64,000 nt of DNA from Gordonia polyisoprenivorans NBRC 16320 = JCM 10675 (GCF_000241325.1 NZ_BAEI01000059.1:62001-126000), one strand, 5' to 3'. Counted from the stretch's first letter, positions 26,039 to 35,352 are shown. Notes: generated by a model not told the origin, from the sequence alone. A program made the numbers and translations.

Positions 26039-26187
26039 ACCGCCTACCGAGTTAGCTGTCGGGTTCGGGCCGAGAGAATGGCCCTACGCGATCCGGACAC
26101 AACTGTGTCCAGGGCGCGACTCACCCCAATCCGGATTGCTCCGAAAACGTGTGGTTCCCCGGTTCGTCCGTCGGACGATTGAGCGGT
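26039..26187 (-). promoter_or_regulatory. ydaO-yuaA (cyclic di-AMP) riboswitch
   Basis: Read on the minus strand, the leader contains in order ACGAACCGGGGAACCA, TTGGGGTGAGTCGCGC, a variable stem (GGACACA/TGTGTCC at 26095-26110), GGCCATTCTCTCGGCCCGAA and CCCGACAGCTAACTCGGTAG, ending in GCGGT that pairs with ACCGC at the 5' side (26187-26183 with 26043-26039). These blocks and their order match the ydaO class. Members of this class control cell-wall hydrolase genes in actinobacteria, exactly as here. The aptamer ends 30 bases before the NlpC/P60 start. Confidence 0.93.
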
Positions 26188-26232
26188 GATCTCCCCAGAC
26201 CGCTTCGGTTTGAAGCGGGACGCTCTGTGAAG

Positions 26233-26248
26233 GTCTCGGAAAGGTTAC
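26233..26248 (-). promoter_or_regulatory. GTAAC-N6-GAGAC direct repeat
   Basis: On the minus strand GTAAC (26248-26244), six bases, then GAGAC (26237-26233) precede the riboswitch by about 45 bases. The AC-N9-AC spacing fits OmpR-family response regulators such as GlnR or MtrA; MtrA controls wall hydrolases in relatives. A short hairpin (26200-26218) and a TGTCC/GGACA dyad (26266-26281) also lie in this leader/promoter region. Confidence 0.35.
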
Positions 26249-26304
26249 GAAATCGGATGCGTGTCTGTCCACTAGGGGACAAAGGGCCCGATTCGCGGTG
26301 ACGG

Positions 26305-26589
26305 CTAACCGGCTCGCAGAATCCGCAGACCCGGGCGCGAACCGGGTCCGCATGCAGGGCCGATGGCAAGTTTTGCCGATCGTGCAGACGCCGTGCTCAC
26401 CATCGAAGCAGCAGCGAACACATCGACCGCGGAGCAGATCTCGGCGTCGGAATCCCCCACCTCGCGGGCCACCCGTCGACCACCGAGATCGTCCCCATCA
26501 CCGCTGGTCACAGGCTCTACGAAGAGGTTCATCATGCAGCCGTCACACGCGCGGTGACGGCCCGGGCAGCTGGCGCAGTCGATGTACAT
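26305..26589 (-). CDS. Small CxxC-CxxC protein
   Basis: The 94-residue product starts MYIDCASCPGRHRACDGCMM: two CxxC pairs six residues apart, suggesting a zinc ribbon or redox site. It resembles short actinobacterial proteins of the form (M)xxDCxxCxxxxxxCxxCxxxxLL, whose tail usually has an ALxxLADAGLVP-like helix; here AVDVFAAASMV may correspond. The ATG at 26589 has GGAG eight bases upstream. No function is known to me. It precedes the riboswitch leader on the same strand, so it may be the first gene of the cell-wall group. Confidence 0.6.
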   Translation of the reverse strand: MYIDCASCPGRHRACDGCMMNLFVEPVTSGDGDDLGGRRVAREVGDSDAEICSAVDVFAAASMVSTASARSAKLAIGPACGPGSRPGLRILRAG

Positions 26590-26656
26590 TTGTGATCTCC
26601 ATCTCACTTGCTGTCTGTCGGACGTGTCGGCGGGCGATTCATCCCGGTCCGCCCGT

Positions 26657-26682
26657 CCCGGCCCGTTGCGCAACGGGCCGGG
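26657..26682. repeat. Perfect 26-bp palindrome
   Basis: Arms CCCGGCCCGTTGC and GCAACGGGCCGGG meet without a spacer. It lies in the 244-bp divergent gap between the CxxC gene and the exonuclease/GIY-YIG gene. It could be an operator or a transcript hairpin. Confidence 0.8.
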
Positions 26683-26820
26683 CGAGCTCCGGTGTCGACC
26701 ACCGCAGCCGACAGTAGAAGCGGCCACCGACAGAATCGGCGCGCCGCCGACGACGGGCCCGAGAACACACCGATCACAGCAGCCACTCGCACCCCAGCCA
26801 ATGCTGTCGGTGGGTCGAAC

Positions 26821-26826
26821 TAGTGT
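26821..26826 (+). promoter_or_regulatory. -10 hexamer for exonuclease/GIY-YIG gene
   Basis: TAGTGT is followed by seven bases and the GTG at 26834, with no ribosome binding site, predicting a leaderless transcript. Confidence 0.55.
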
Positions 26827-26833
26827 TCGCGGC

Positions 26834-28663
26834 GTGGTGGTTGATACGGCTCAGCTCTCCTTCGCCGACCTCGGCGCAGGAGCAGACACCGACGACGCGG
26901 GCTTCGGCGAGCAGTCCCTGTTCGATACGACGATCGTGGTGGTCGACCTGGAGACGACGGGGGGCGATCCGGCCCGCGACGCCATCACCGAGATCGGCGC
27001 GGTGAAGGTGCGCGGCGGCGAGGTGCTCGGTGAGTTCGCGACCCTCGTCGACCCGCAGCGGTCGATCCCGCCGCAGATCGTCGCGCTGACCGGGATCACG
27101 AGCGCGATGGTCTACGACGCCCCACAGATCGGGGAGGTGTTGTCCTCCTTCGTCGAGTTCGCGCGCGGATGCCTGCTGGTGGCCCACAACGCGCGCTTCG
27201 ACATGGGATTCCTGCGCCACAACGCCGCGCGGCTCGACCTGGCCTGGCCGTTCCACACCAGCTTGTGCACCGTCCGGCTCGCGCGCCGCGTGCTGACCCG
27301 TGACGAGGCCCCCACCGTCCGTCTCGGTGCCCTCGCCGACCTGTTCGACGTCTCGGTGCGTCCGACGCACCGGGCCCTCGACGACGCCCGCGCCACCGTG
27401 GAGGTCCTGCATCGGCTCCTCGAGCGCATCGGCAACCAGGGGGTGCGCACCTACGCCGACCTGACCGCCTATCTACCCCGCGGCAACCCCCGCCTGCGCG
27501 CCAAACGCCATCTCGCCGAAGGACTTCCGGCACGACCAGGGGTCTACCTGTTCCGTGGACCGTCCGCCGAGGTGCTCTACGTGGGTACCGCGACGGATCT
27601 GCGACGCCGGGTGATGTCGTACTTCAACGGGTCCGACCCACGACCCCGGATCGCCGAGATGGTCAACCTCGCCGTCCGCGTCGACCACGTCGAATGCGCC
27701 CACGCACTCGAGGCCGGGGTCCGCGAACTGCGGTTGATCGTCGCGCACACGCCCGCCTACAACCGGCGCTCCACCCGTCCCCACCGTGGCTGGTGGATCA
27801 CGCTGACCGGCGAGCGATTTCCCCGACTGCAGATCACCCGAACCCCCGGCACCGACTCCGTCGGACCGGTCGCCAATCGCAACCGCGCCGCCGAGATCGC
27901 GGAGCTGATCTCACGAGCCGCCGGACTGCGCACCTGTCGGGCCCGGATGCCGGGCGCCGCGACACACCATTGGTGCCGGACCCCCGCCGACGGTGGCGAC
28001 GTCCTCGGCGGGTGCGCCGCGGCCACCGACCGTCCACTGACGGTCACCGACTACGTCGGCCGGGTACAGGCCGCCCACGATCTGCTCTCCGGCCGCGACT
28101 CGGCTCTGTTGTCAAGGCTCATCGACGAACTCGATCGGCTCACCGACGCGCAGATGTTCGAGACCGCGGCACGTCACCGCGATCGCGTCGCCGCGACCAT
28201 CGACACGCTGGCACGCTGTCAGCGACTCTCGGCGCTCTGCCGGATCGCGGAGATCGTCGTCGCCCGGACCGACGGCGCGGGTGGTTGGGAGTTGGCCGTG
28301 ATCCGACACGGTCGGCTGGCCTCGGCCGGGCACGCCCGACGGGGCGTGGCCCCCATGCCGGTCGTCGACGCGTTGGTCACCTCCGCGGAGACGGTGCTAC
28401 CCGGGGAAGGGCCGCTGCTGGGTGCGTCCCCGGAGGAATCGGCACTGCTGTACCGGTGGCTCGGCGAGCCGGGCGTGCGGATCGTCGCCGGTTCCGAGGG
28501 ATTCGCGTCACCGGTCGGATCGGCCGCGTGCCGCGGCGAGTGGGCGGCCGCGGCGCGCTCGGCCGCCGAGACCGCCGTGCCCCGCCGCCGGACGCCGGCC
28601 CCGCACCCGAAGGCCGTGGCGCAGCGCGCAAAGGCGGAACGGGCCGGGGGATCCACGCCCTAA
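26834..28663 (+). CDS. DEDDh exonuclease / GIY-YIG nuclease fusion (Rv2191-like)
   Basis: The 609-residue protein joins two nuclease domains. Residues about 33-200 are a DnaQ-like 3'-5' exonuclease (VVVDLETTGG with D38/E40, HNARFDMGFLRHN, THRALDDARAT). Residues about 230-310 are a UvrC/Cho-type GIY-YIG domain (RPGVYLFRGPSAEVLYVGTA, then LRRRVMSYF). The remaining region aligns with neither UvrBC-binding nor RNase H parts of UvrC that I can recognise. The family is known as epsilon-Cho fusion proteins with a suspected role in DNA repair. An in-frame ATG at 26582 exists, but homology and the -10 element favour GTG 26834. Confidence 0.9.
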   Translation: MVVDTAQLSFADLGAGADTDDAGFGEQSLFDTTIVVVDLETTGGDPARDAITEIGAVKVRGGEVLGEFATLVDPQRSIPPQIVALTGITSAMVYDAPQIGEVLSSFVEFARGCLLVAHNARFDMGFLRHNAARLDLAWPFHTSLCTVRLARRVLTRDEAPTVRLGALADLFDVSVRPTHRALDDARATVEVLHRLLERIGNQGVRTYADLTAYLPRGNPRLRAKRHLAEGLPARPGVYLFRGPSAEVLYVGTATDLRRRVMSYFNGSDPRPRIAEMVNLAVRVDHVECAHALEAGVRELRLIVAHTPAYNRRSTRPHRGWWITLTGERFPRLQITRTPGTDSVGPVANRNRAAEIAELISRAAGLRTCRARMPGAATHHWCRTPADGGDVLGGCAAATDRPLTVTDYVGRVQAAHDLLSGRDSALLSRLIDELDRLTDAQMFETAARHRDRVAATIDTLARCQRLSALCRIAEIVVARTDGAGGWELAVIRHGRLASAGHARRGVAPMPVVDALVTSAETVLPGEGPLLGASPEESALLYRWLGEPGVRIVAGSEGFASPVGSAACRGEWAAAARSAAETAVPRRRTPAPHPKAVAQRAKAERAGGSTP

Positions 28664-28666
28664 GCT
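28661..28666 (+). promoter_or_regulatory. -10 hexamer for RAM-domain gene
   Basis: TAAGCT overlaps the stop codon of the preceding gene and lies six bases before the ATG at 28673, so the small gene may have its own leaderless transcript. Confidence 0.4.
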
Positions 28667-28672
28667 GATGCC

Positions 28673-28951
28673 ATGATCACCGCCATCGTCCTCATCCACG
28701 CCGACGTTCACCGCATCCCGGAGACCGCGCAGGCGGTCGCCGACATCAGCGGCGTCGCCGAGGTGTATTCGTGTGCAGGCGACGTCGATCTCATCGCCAA
28801 GATCAAGGTGCGTGACCACGCGGAGATCGCCGACGTGGTGACCGGCCGGATCAACCGGCTACCGGGGGTGACCCACACCGCCACCCACATCGCCTTCCGC
28901 AGCTACTCCAGCTCGGAGGTCGAGGGCGGCTTCTCCATCGGCGAGGAGTAG
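28673..28951 (+). CDS. Stand-alone Lrp/AsnC ligand-binding (RAM) domain protein
   Basis: The 92-residue protein consists only of the Lrp/AsnC C-terminal fold (TAIVLIHADVHRIPETAQAV, VYSCAGDVDLIAKIKV, LPGVTHTATHIAF) and has no helix-turn-helix. Such proteins form oligomers and bind amino acids or related ligands. It sits nine bases after the exonuclease fusion gene and faces trpD, so a link to aromatic amino acid sensing is possible but unproven. Confidence 0.87.
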   Translation: MITAIVLIHADVHRIPETAQAVADISGVAEVYSCAGDVDLIAKIKVRDHAEIADVVTGRINRLPGVTHTATHIAFRSYSSSEVEGGFSIGEE

Positions 28952-28983
28952 CGCGAGTCGACGTGACTCGAGGTGTGACCTGT

Positions 28984-30051
28984 CTACGGCCGACCGGCCA
29001 GCTCCTGTGAGCGGGCGGCCCACCGATCGAGCAGCGCGGTTGCGGCCCCGGAGTCGATGACGGCCTCGGCGCGCGCTTTCGCCGCCACCATCGCCGTGGT
29101 GAGGCTGTCGACGCTGTGGGCCTCGGTCATCTCCGCCGACACGATGGCGCCCGCGGCGTTGAGGACCACCGCGTCGCGGACCGGTCCCCGCGCCCCGGCG
29201 AACAGGTCGCGGGCGATCGCGGCGTTGGCGGTGGCGTCGCCACCCTGCAGCGCGGACAGCTCCACGAGTTCGATCCCGAGTTCGCGCGGATCGAAGGCGA
29301 GTTCGACGACCCGGCCATCGACGACCTGCCACACCGTCGAGGTGCTGGTCGTCGTCAGTTCGTCGAGTCCGTCGTCGCCCCGGACCACGAGCACGGCCGC
29401 GTCCCGTTCGGCGAAGGCCTGGGCGAGCACCGGTGCGAGATCGGCGAAGGCACAGCCGATCAGCCCGCGGGAGGGACGCGCCGGGTTGGTCAGCGGTCCG
29501 AGCACGTTGAACACCGTCGGGATGCCGATCTCCCTACGCGGTGGCCCCGTGAAACGGAACGCCGGATGGAAGACGGGCGCGAAGCAGAATCCGATCCCCA
29601 GCTCGTCGACGCAGCGACCGACATCGGCGGCCCCCAGGCCGATCGACACGCCGAGCGCCTCGAGGACGTCGGCGCCACCACTCTTCGACGACGCCGCGCG
29701 ATTGCCGTGTTTGACCACTGCGACGCCGGCTGCGGCGATGACGACGGCGGTCATGGTGGAGATGTTGACGGTGTGCGAGCGGTCGCCGCCGGTGCCGACC
29801 ACGTCGATCGCGGGCCGGGACACGGTCACCGGTACCGCGTGCTCCAACATCGCCGCGGCCAGCCCACGCAGTTCGGCGGGCGCGGCGCCCTTCATCTTGA
29901 CCCCGACCCCGAACGCCGCGATCTGTGCTCCGGTCGCCCCGTCGGTCATGATCTCGTTCATCGCCCAGGCCGCTTCATCGACGGTCAGGTCGATGCCGTC
30001 GGTGACCCGGCCGAGGATCTGCGGCCACGTGTACGTCTGCGCGCTGCTCAC
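28984..30051 (-). CDS. trpD: Anthranilate phosphoribosyltransferase TrpD
   Basis: The 355-residue enzyme transfers phosphoribose from PRPP to anthranilate in tryptophan synthesis. Motifs are [16 protein letters not shown] (PRPP loop), [23 protein letters not shown] (anthranilate/PRPP sites), [10 protein letters not shown] and [12 protein letters not shown]. Like in M. tuberculosis (Rv2192c), trpD is apart from other trp genes. The GTG at 30051 is placed by sequence homology and by TACAGT seven bases upstream, implying a leaderless mRNA. The open frame upstream of it is spurious. Confidence 0.95.
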   Translation of the reverse strand: MSSAQTYTWPQILGRVTDGIDLTVDEAAWAMNEIMTDGATGAQIAAFGVGVKMKGAAPAELRGLAAAMLEHAVPVTVSRPAIDVVGTGGDRSHTVNISTMTAVVIAAAGVAVVKHGNRAASSKSGGADVLEALGVSIGLGAADVGRCVDELGIGFCFAPVFHPAFRFTGPPRREIGIPTVFNVLGPLTNPARPSRGLIGCAFADLAPVLAQAFAERDAAVLVVRGDDGLDELTTTSTSTVWQVVDGRVVELAFDPRELGIELVELSALQGGDATANAAIARDLFAGARGPVRDAVVLNAAGAIVSAEMTEAHSVDSLTTAMVAAKARAEAVIDSGAATALLDRWAARSQELAGRP

Positions 30052-30058
30052 CCCAAGA

Positions 30059-30064
30059 ACTGTA
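30059..30064 (-). promoter_or_regulatory. -10 hexamer for trpD
   Basis: TACAGT on the minus strand, seven bases, then GTG at 30051. Confidence 0.55.
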
Positions 30065-30128
30065 GGGCTGACCCGACAATCCCCGGGCTGTGGGGCCCAC
30101 CCCACGGCCCGGCCTTTCACCCGCCCAT

Positions 30129-30749
30129 TCACCGGCCGGAGTGGTCCGCCTTCTCGGCGCGCTGCAGCACCTGCCACCCCACTGCCCGACCGCCGTGTCG
30201 CGACCCGAGACTGGCCATCCTCGATCGTTCCTGCGACAGGTGCAGCGCGTCGACGAGTTGCACCCGTGCCAGCACCACCGTCTCGTGTCCGTCGGGCACC
30301 GGGCTGTCCTGCTCCGGATGCACCGGCCGGTACCCGTCGAGCGCGGCAACCGCGATCGCGTCGGACACCCGCGAGGTGGGCAGCGCCAGGACATGCCGGA
30401 CCACCGCCTGATCCGCCGGGCGCCACGAAGACCCTTCCAGCACAGTCGAACTCGACGCGGCGTCGTCGACACACGACGCAACGACCTCGAGGTCGGCGTC
30501 GTCGACGTCGATCACCTGCGACTCGCGGTGGGAACCGATCCGTGCGGTGAGTCGTTGCCATCGCGAACGGGACACCGGACGGCCGTTCACGTCCCGCGGC
30601 GCAGGGTCCGGCTCCTGGCCCGATCGCGAAGTACCCATGCCCCGAGCAAACCACGACGGGCCCCACAGACACGCCGAGACACCCGCGCAACCGGCGCCGA
30701 CCAGCGCGAAGAGAAAAAGTTCCCACCAATCTCGGACCCAAGTGGTCAC
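30129..30749 (-). CDS. Hypothetical single-pass membrane protein between trpD and ctaE
   Basis: The 206-residue product has one N-terminal hydrophobic helix ([21 protein letters not shown], residues 9-29) and a soluble cytoplasmic part with [36 protein letters not shown] and [21 protein letters not shown] recognise no family with confidence. Codon use resembles its neighbours. It starts at GTG 30749, 30 bases from the divergent ctaE start, so the two promoters overlap; shared control with the respiratory genes is possible. Confidence 0.65.
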   Translation of the reverse strand: MTTWVRDWWELFLFALVGAGCAGVSACLWGPSWFARGMGTSRSGQEPDPAPRDVNGRPVSRSRWQRLTARIGSHRESQVIDVDDADLEVVASCVDDAASSSTVLEGSSWRPADQAVVRHVLALPTSRVSDAIAVAALDGYRPVHPEQDSPVPDGHETVVLARVQLVDALHLSQERSRMASLGSRHGGRAVGWQVLQRAEKADHSGR

Positions 30750-30752
30750 CGC

Positions 30753-30769
30753 GTACTACGAACCGTCAT
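30753..30769. promoter_or_regulatory. TACTACG-type half-dyad at ctaE promoter
   Basis: GTACTACGAACCGTCAT lies just before and partly over the ctaE -10 region. It shares the words GTACTACG and CGT, in the same spacing, with the palindrome in the ctaC-asnB gap. Confidence 0.35.
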
Positions 30770-30772
30770 ACT
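30767..30772 (+). promoter_or_regulatory. -10 hexamer for ctaE
   Basis: CATACT matches four of six consensus positions and lies seven bases before the GTG at 30780. Confidence 0.45.
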
Positions 30773-30779
30773 TCAACTT

Positions 30780-31397
30780 GTGACTAGCGCTGTAGGTACT
30801 TCCGGAACGGCCATCACCGCGCGCGTGCACTCACTCAACCGGCCCAACATGGTGAGTGTCGGCACGATCGTCTGGCTGTCCAGTGAGCTGATGTTCTTCG
30901 CAGGCTTGTTCGCGATGTATTTCGTCGCGCGCGCCAACGCCAATCCGGTCGACGGATGGCCGCCGGAGCCCACCGAACTCAATCTGGCCCTGGCCATCCC
31001 GGTGACGACGGTCCTCATCCTCTCGTCGGTGACCTGCCAGATGGGCGTGTTCGCCGCCGAGCGCGGAGACGTCTTCGGACTGCGCCGCTGGTACCTGCTG
31101 ACCTTCTTCATGGGCGCGTTCTTCGTCTGCGGTCAGGGCTATGAGTACTACCACCTGGTGCACGAGGGCACGACGCTGTCCTCGAGCGCCTACGGCTCGG
31201 TGTTCTACATGGCCACCGGATTCCACGGCCTGCACGTCATCGGTGGTCTGGTCGCCTTCATCTTCCTGCTGATCCGCACCAAGCTGTCGAAGTTCACCCC
31301 GGCCCAGGCGACCGCGGCGATCGTCGTGTCCTATTACTGGCACTTCGTCGACATCGTGTGGATCGGCCTGTTCGTGACGATCTACTTCATCCGATGA
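30780..31397 (+). CDS. ctaE: Cytochrome c oxidase subunit III
   Basis: The 205-residue integral membrane protein starts [20 protein letters not shown], almost identical to the mycobacterial CtaE start, and has five hydrophobic helices with [20 protein letters not shown] and [13 protein letters not shown], ending [20 protein letters not shown]. It belongs to the aa3 oxidase that pairs with the bcc complex encoded next. The GTG at 30780 is preceded by a -10 hexamer rather than a ribosome binding site. qcrCAB follow on the same strand after 108 bases. Confidence 0.96.
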   Translation: MTSAVGTSGTAITARVHSLNRPNMVSVGTIVWLSSELMFFAGLFAMYFVARANANPVDGWPPEPTELNLALAIPVTTVLILSSVTCQMGVFAAERGDVFGLRRWYLLTFFMGAFFVCGQGYEYYHLVHEGTTLSSSAYGSVFYMATGFHGLHVIGGLVAFIFLLIRTKLSKFTPAQATAAIVVSYYWHFVDIVWIGLFVTIYFIR

Positions 31398-31487
31398 GAG
31401 CGCGGCACGCCGGGAGCACCCGGAGTCCCTGCGCAGTAACCGAGCTTTGCGCGGGGTGAACCCGCATCACAGCCCAGAGTCCGTCCG

Positions 31488-31503
31488 CTAGTAGAGAGAC
31501 TAG
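31488..31503 (+). promoter_or_regulatory. Small dyad over qcrC ribosome binding region
   Basis: CTAGT-AGAGAG-ACTAG ends two bases before the qcrC ATG, and a GCGGG/CCCGC hairpin lies at 31451-31465. The dyad could affect translation of qcrC. The 108-bp ctaE-qcrC gap holds no gene. Confidence 0.35.
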
Positions 31504-31505
31504 AG

Positions 31506-32438
31506 ATGAGTTCATCTCCACCGCGATCGTCGGATAGCGACGCAACTGACGCGGTCGAATCGGTCGCGACGCCGTCGACGACCCCGGCGAGTTCCGCCCG
31601 CCGGTCGAAGGCACGACGCAAGCTTCGCCGACGTGTCAGCGGCACCATCCTGTTGCTCGCCGGTCTGTTCATGGCCGGCATGATCGCGTCGCTGCTGACG
31701 CCCAAGCCGCAGGTCGCCACCGCCGACGTCGACAACGCCGCGCTGATCAGTGCGGGCAAGCAGTTGTACGAGACCTCGTGCGTCACCTGTCACGGCGCCA
31801 ACCTGCAGGGTGTGCCCGATCGCGGCCCGTCGCTGCTCGGTGTCGGTGACGCGGCCGTGTACTTCCAGGTGTCTACCGGCCGTATGCCCGCCGCTCGCGG
31901 TGAGGCACAGGCGCTGCGCAAGCCGCCGAAGTTCACCACCGCCCAGATCGACCAGCTCGGTGCCTACATCCAGGGCATGGGTGGTGGTCCCAGTGTGATC
32001 TACGAGCACAACCCGGACGGTTCGATCAAAACCGAGAACGGCGTGCGCGTCGTCGCCCAGGATTCACTCCGCGGCGACAACCTCGCCCAGGGTGGCGAGC
32101 TGTTCCGACTCAATTGCGCGTCATGCCACAACTTCACCGGCCGTGGCGGTGCGCTGTCCGGCGGTAAGTTCGCGCCGACGTTGTCCGACGTCAAGGAACA
32201 GCAGATCTACACGGCGATGCTCACCGGCCCGCAGAACATGCCGAAGTTCTCCAACCGCCAGCTGTCGGTGGACGAGAAGAAGAACATCATCGGCTTCATC
32301 AAGTACGTCACCGAATCCAAGCCGCAGGGCGGCCTCGGGATCGGCGGCTTCGGCCCCGTCAGCGAGGGCATGGTGATGTGGTTTGTCGGGGTTGTGGCGA
32401 TCGTCGCCGCCGCGATGTGGATGGGATCTCGAGCATGA
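31506..32438 (+). CDS. qcrC: Cytochrome bcc complex diheme cytochrome c
   Basis: The 310-residue subunit has an N-terminal basic Ser/Thr/Ala tail, a membrane helix (about 45-65), two CxxCH haem c sites (C92-H96 CVTCH; C204-H208 CASCH) with axial Met regions (GRMPAAR, QNMPKFS), and a C-terminal helix ([20 protein letters not shown]). It carries electrons from the Rieske protein directly to oxidase subunit II, replacing soluble cytochrome c. The ATG at 31506 follows GAGAGACTAGAG. Its stop overlaps the qcrA start (ATGA). Confidence 0.96.
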   Translation: MSSSPPRSSDSDATDAVESVATPSTTPASSARRSKARRKLRRRVSGTILLLAGLFMAGMIASLLTPKPQVATADVDNAALISAGKQLYETSCVTCHGANLQGVPDRGPSLLGVGDAAVYFQVSTGRMPAARGEAQALRKPPKFTTAQIDQLGAYIQGMGGGPSVIYEHNPDGSIKTENGVRVVAQDSLRGDNLAQGGELFRLNCASCHNFTGRGGALSGGKFAPTLSDVKEQQIYTAMLTGPQNMPKFSNRQLSVDEKKNIIGFIKYVTESKPQGGLGIGGFGPVSEGMVMWFVGVVAIVAAAMWMGSRA

Positions 32439-33610
32439 CCGTCAGCGATAAGGACGTCCCGACCAAGGACGAACTCGACCAGATGAGCAACGACGAGCTG
32501 GTCAAACTCGGCACCAACCTCGACGGTGTCGAGATCATCCACCGCGGCGAGCGTTACCCCGAGCCGGGTACCGGTGTCGAGAAGCGTGCCGAGCGTCAGG
32601 TCGCCATCTGGCTGACGATCTCGGGCATCTCCGCGCTCGCCTGCTTCGTCGTCTTTTGTTTCAATCACTGGCACTTCGCCATGCCGGACGACCCGAACTA
32701 CTGGTGGTACACGCTCAACACGCCGCTGTTGGGCATCACCTTCGGTTTGGCGATCCTGTCCATCGGCATCGCACTGGTGCTGATCACCAAGAAGTTCCTG
32801 CCGTCGGAGATCTCCGTACAGGATCGTCACGACGGGCCCGGTTCCAGCGACGTCGACAAGGCGACCATCGTCGCCGAGCTCAAGGACTCCGGCACCACCT
32901 CCACGCTCGGTCGTCGCAAGATGATCATCGGCTCGGGCATCTTCGCGTTCGGCGCACTCGCCTTCACCGGTGTGATCGCCGCGGTCGGCGGCATCATCAA
33001 GAACCCGTGGGCCGATCGTGACGACGCTCCCCTGTGGAACTCGGGCTGGTCACCGATCTACAACTCCAAGGAGAACCCCACCGAGACGGTGTTCCTGCGT
33101 CGCGACGTCGGTGACCCCTACCGGGTGGCGCTCGTCCGGCCCGAGGACCTCGACTCCGGGGCGATGGAGACCGTGTTCCCGTGGCGCGTGTCCGACGGAC
33201 TCGGTGAGACCGAGGAGTCCCGCGAGAAGCTCGTCTGGGGTCTGCGTTACGTCAGCAACCCGGTGATGCTCATCCGTCTGCGTCCCGCCGACGCGGCCAA
33301 CGTGATCAAGCGCAAGGGCCAGGAGAGCTTCAACTACGGCGACTACTTCGCCTACACCAAGGTCTGCAGCCATCTCGGCTGCCCGACCTCGCTCTACGAG
33401 CAGCGCACCAACCGCATCCTCTGCCCGTGCCACCAGTCGCAGTTCAACGCACTCGACTCGGCCAAACCGGTCTTCGGTCCGGCAGCACGCGCACTGGCGC
33501 AATTGCCGATAACGGTGAACGATCAGGGGTACCTGGTCGCCAACCGTGCCCACAACCAGGGCAACTACATCGAACCCGTCGGACCGGCTTTCTGGGAGCG
33601 TGACTCATGA
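32435..33610 (+). CDS. qcrA: Rieske iron-sulfur subunit of bcc complex
   Basis: The 391-residue protein has three membrane helices (about 53-75, 90-115 and 165-190, as in actinobacterial QcrA) and a C-terminal Rieske domain with CSHLGC (C311, H313) and CPCHQS (C330, H333) binding the 2Fe-2S cluster. RRKMIIGSG before the third helix is the Tat-like RR region. The start is the ATG overlapping the qcrC stop; the same four-base overlap joins it to qcrB. Confidence 0.96.
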   Translation: MTVSDKDVPTKDELDQMSNDELVKLGTNLDGVEIIHRGERYPEPGTGVEKRAERQVAIWLTISGISALACFVVFCFNHWHFAMPDDPNYWWYTLNTPLLGITFGLAILSIGIALVLITKKFLPSEISVQDRHDGPGSSDVDKATIVAELKDSGTTSTLGRRKMIIGSGIFAFGALAFTGVIAAVGGIIKNPWADRDDAPLWNSGWSPIYNSKENPTETVFLRRDVGDPYRVALVRPEDLDSGAMETVFPWRVSDGLGETEESREKLVWGLRYVSNPVMLIRLRPADAANVIKRKGQESFNYGDYFAYTKVCSHLGCPTSLYEQRTNRILCPCHQSQFNALDSAKPVFGPAARALAQLPITVNDQGYLVANRAHNQGNYIEPVGPAFWERDS

Positions 33611-35226
33611 CCATCGCCGACCGCATGGCCACACAGGCCGAAGAGGTGGACTCGCGGTACCACCTCGCCGCCGGTATGCGCCGGCAGATCAACAAGGTCT
33701 TCCCGAGTCACTGGTCCTTCATGCTCGGCGAGGTCGCCCTCTACAGCTTCATCATCCTGCTGCTCTCGGGTGTGTATCTGACCTTCTTCTTCGATCCGTC
33801 GATGAGCGAGGTCATCTACCACGGCGATTACGAGCCGCTCAAGGGCGTCATGATGACCCGCGCCTACGAGACCACGCTCAACATCTCGTTCGAGGTGCGT
33901 GGCGGCCTGTTCGTCCGGCAGGTGCACCACTGGGCGGCCCTGCTGTTCGCGGCGTCGATCATCATCCACATGGCGCGCATCTTCTTCACCGGCGCGTTCC
34001 GGCGTCCGCGTGAGGCCAACTGGATCATCGGCTGCCTGCTGCTGATCCTGGCGATGTTCGAGGGCTTCTTCGGTTACTCGCTGCCCGACGACCTGCTCTC
34101 CGGAACCGGTGTGCGTGCCGCGATGAGCGGCATCGTCCTCGGAATCCCGTTGGTGGGCACCTGGATTCACTGGGCGCTGTTCGGCGGTCAGTTCCCGGGC
34201 GACATCATCATCCCGCGCATGTACGTGATGCACATCCTGCTGTTCCCGGGCATCATCCTCGCGCTGATCGGTGCTCACCTGGCGCTGGTCTGGTACCAGA
34301 AGCACACGCAGTTCCCCGGCCCCGGCCGCACCGAGAAGAACGTCGTCGGCGTGCGCATCATGCCGGTCTTCGCCGCCAAGGGCGGTGCGATGTTCGCGGT
34401 GGTCACCGGTGTCCTCGCGATCATGGCCGGTGTCTTCCAGATCAACCCGGTGTGGGTCCTCGGCCCGTACAACCCGGCGCAGGTCTCGGCGGGCTCGCAG
34501 CCCGACATCTACATGATGTGGACAGACGGTCTGGTGCGTCTGATGCCCGACTGGGAGCTCTACTGGGGTCATTACACGATTCCGGCGGTGTTCTGGTGCG
34601 TCGTGATCATCACGTTGATGTTCGGCGTGATGTTCGCCTACCCGTGGATCGAGAAGCGCCTCACCGGCGACGACGCGCACCACAACCTGCTGCAGCGTCC
34701 GCGTGACACCCCGGTGCGTACCGGCCTCGGCGCGATGGCCTTCAGCTTCTACATCATCCTCACGCTGATGTGCATGAACGACATCATCGCGTTGAAGTTC
34801 CACGTCTCGCTCAACGCGACGACCTGGGCGGGCCGCATCGGTCTGATCGTCATCCCGCCGCTGCTGTACTTCGTCGCCTACCGCTGGGCGCTGGCATTGC
34901 AGCGCAGCGACCGCGAGGTCCTGGCCCACGGTATCGAGACCGGCATCATCAAGCGCCTGCCGCAGGGTGAGTACATCGAGCTGCATCAGCCGCTCGGCCC
35001 GGTCGACAGCCACGGTCATCCGATCCCGCTCCCCTACGAGGGCGCAGCCGTTCCGAAGCGGATGAACAAACTCGGCTCCTCCGGTGCCCCCGGCACGGGT
35101 TCGATCCTGCTCGCCGACCCGCCCGAGCAGCAGAACCGCAACATCGAGCACGAGCACGAGCAGGAACTCGCCGAGCGCAAGGCCCTGCGCGAGCTGCAGG
35201 AAAAGGGCGGCAACCCGCTCGAGTAG
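33607..35226 (+). CDS. qcrB: Cytochrome b subunit of bcc complex
   Basis: The 539-residue polytopic protein is Qcr[21 protein letters not shown] supplies haem-ligand histidines, [15 protein letters not shown] and the PEF-type loop region lie in the quinol site area, and a long C-terminal extension with further helices is typical of actinobacteria. The soluble tail (from about residue 440) is rich in Glu and His. This is the quinol-oxidising core and the target family of Q203-type inhibitors. A perfect terminator hairpin follows 50 bases after the stop. Confidence 0.96.
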   Translation: MTIADRMATQAEEVDSRYHLAAGMRRQINKVFPSHWSFMLGEVALYSFIILLLSGVYLTFFFDPSMSEVIYHGDYEPLKGVMMTRAYETTLNISFEVRGGLFVRQVHHWAALLFAASIIIHMARIFFTGAFRRPREANWIIGCLLLILAMFEGFFGYSLPDDLLSGTGVRAAMSGIVLGIPLVGTWIHWALFGGQFPGDIIIPRMYVMHILLFPGIILALIGAHLALVWYQKHTQFPGPGRTEKNVVGVRIMPVFAAKGGAMFAVVTGVLAIMAGVFQINPVWVLGPYNPAQVSAGSQPDIYMMWTDGLVRLMPDWELYWGHYTIPAVFWCVVIITLMFGVMFAYPWIEKRLTGDDAHHNLLQRPRDTPVRTGLGAMAFSFYIILTLMCMNDIIALKFHVSLNATTWAGRIGLIVIPPLLYFVAYRWALALQRSDREVLAHGIETGIIKRLPQGEYIELHQPLGPVDSHGHPIPLPYEGAAVPKRMNKLGSSGAPGTGSILLADPPEQQNRNIEHEHEQELAERKALRELQEKGGNPLE

Positions 35227-35275
35227 CCAACCTCGAGACCGGCGCAACCGCCGGAAGTGCAACGAACACAACGAC

Positions 35276-35320
35276 ATCGGCTGTCGTCACGGATCACGTG
35301 ACGACAGCCGATTCGTTTGT
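35276..35320 (+). terminator. Terminator of ctaE-qcrCAB
   Basis: A 16-bp perfect stem (35276-35291 with 35297-35312) with a GATCA loop is followed by TCGTTTGT. It ends the respiratory operon. Confidence 0.88.
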
Positions 35321-35352
35321 GCCCGATTCGCCCGCTGTCGGGGCCCGGCCAG

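Noticed and set aside
26582..26833. ATG at 26582 as start of the nuclease fusion
   Set aside because: The translated segment is random-looking, overlaps the CxxC gene start and crosses the 26-bp palindrome.
30052..30741. N-terminal extension of TrpD
   Set aside because: The extra open frame overlaps a different gene and has no homology; TrpD begins normally at 30051.
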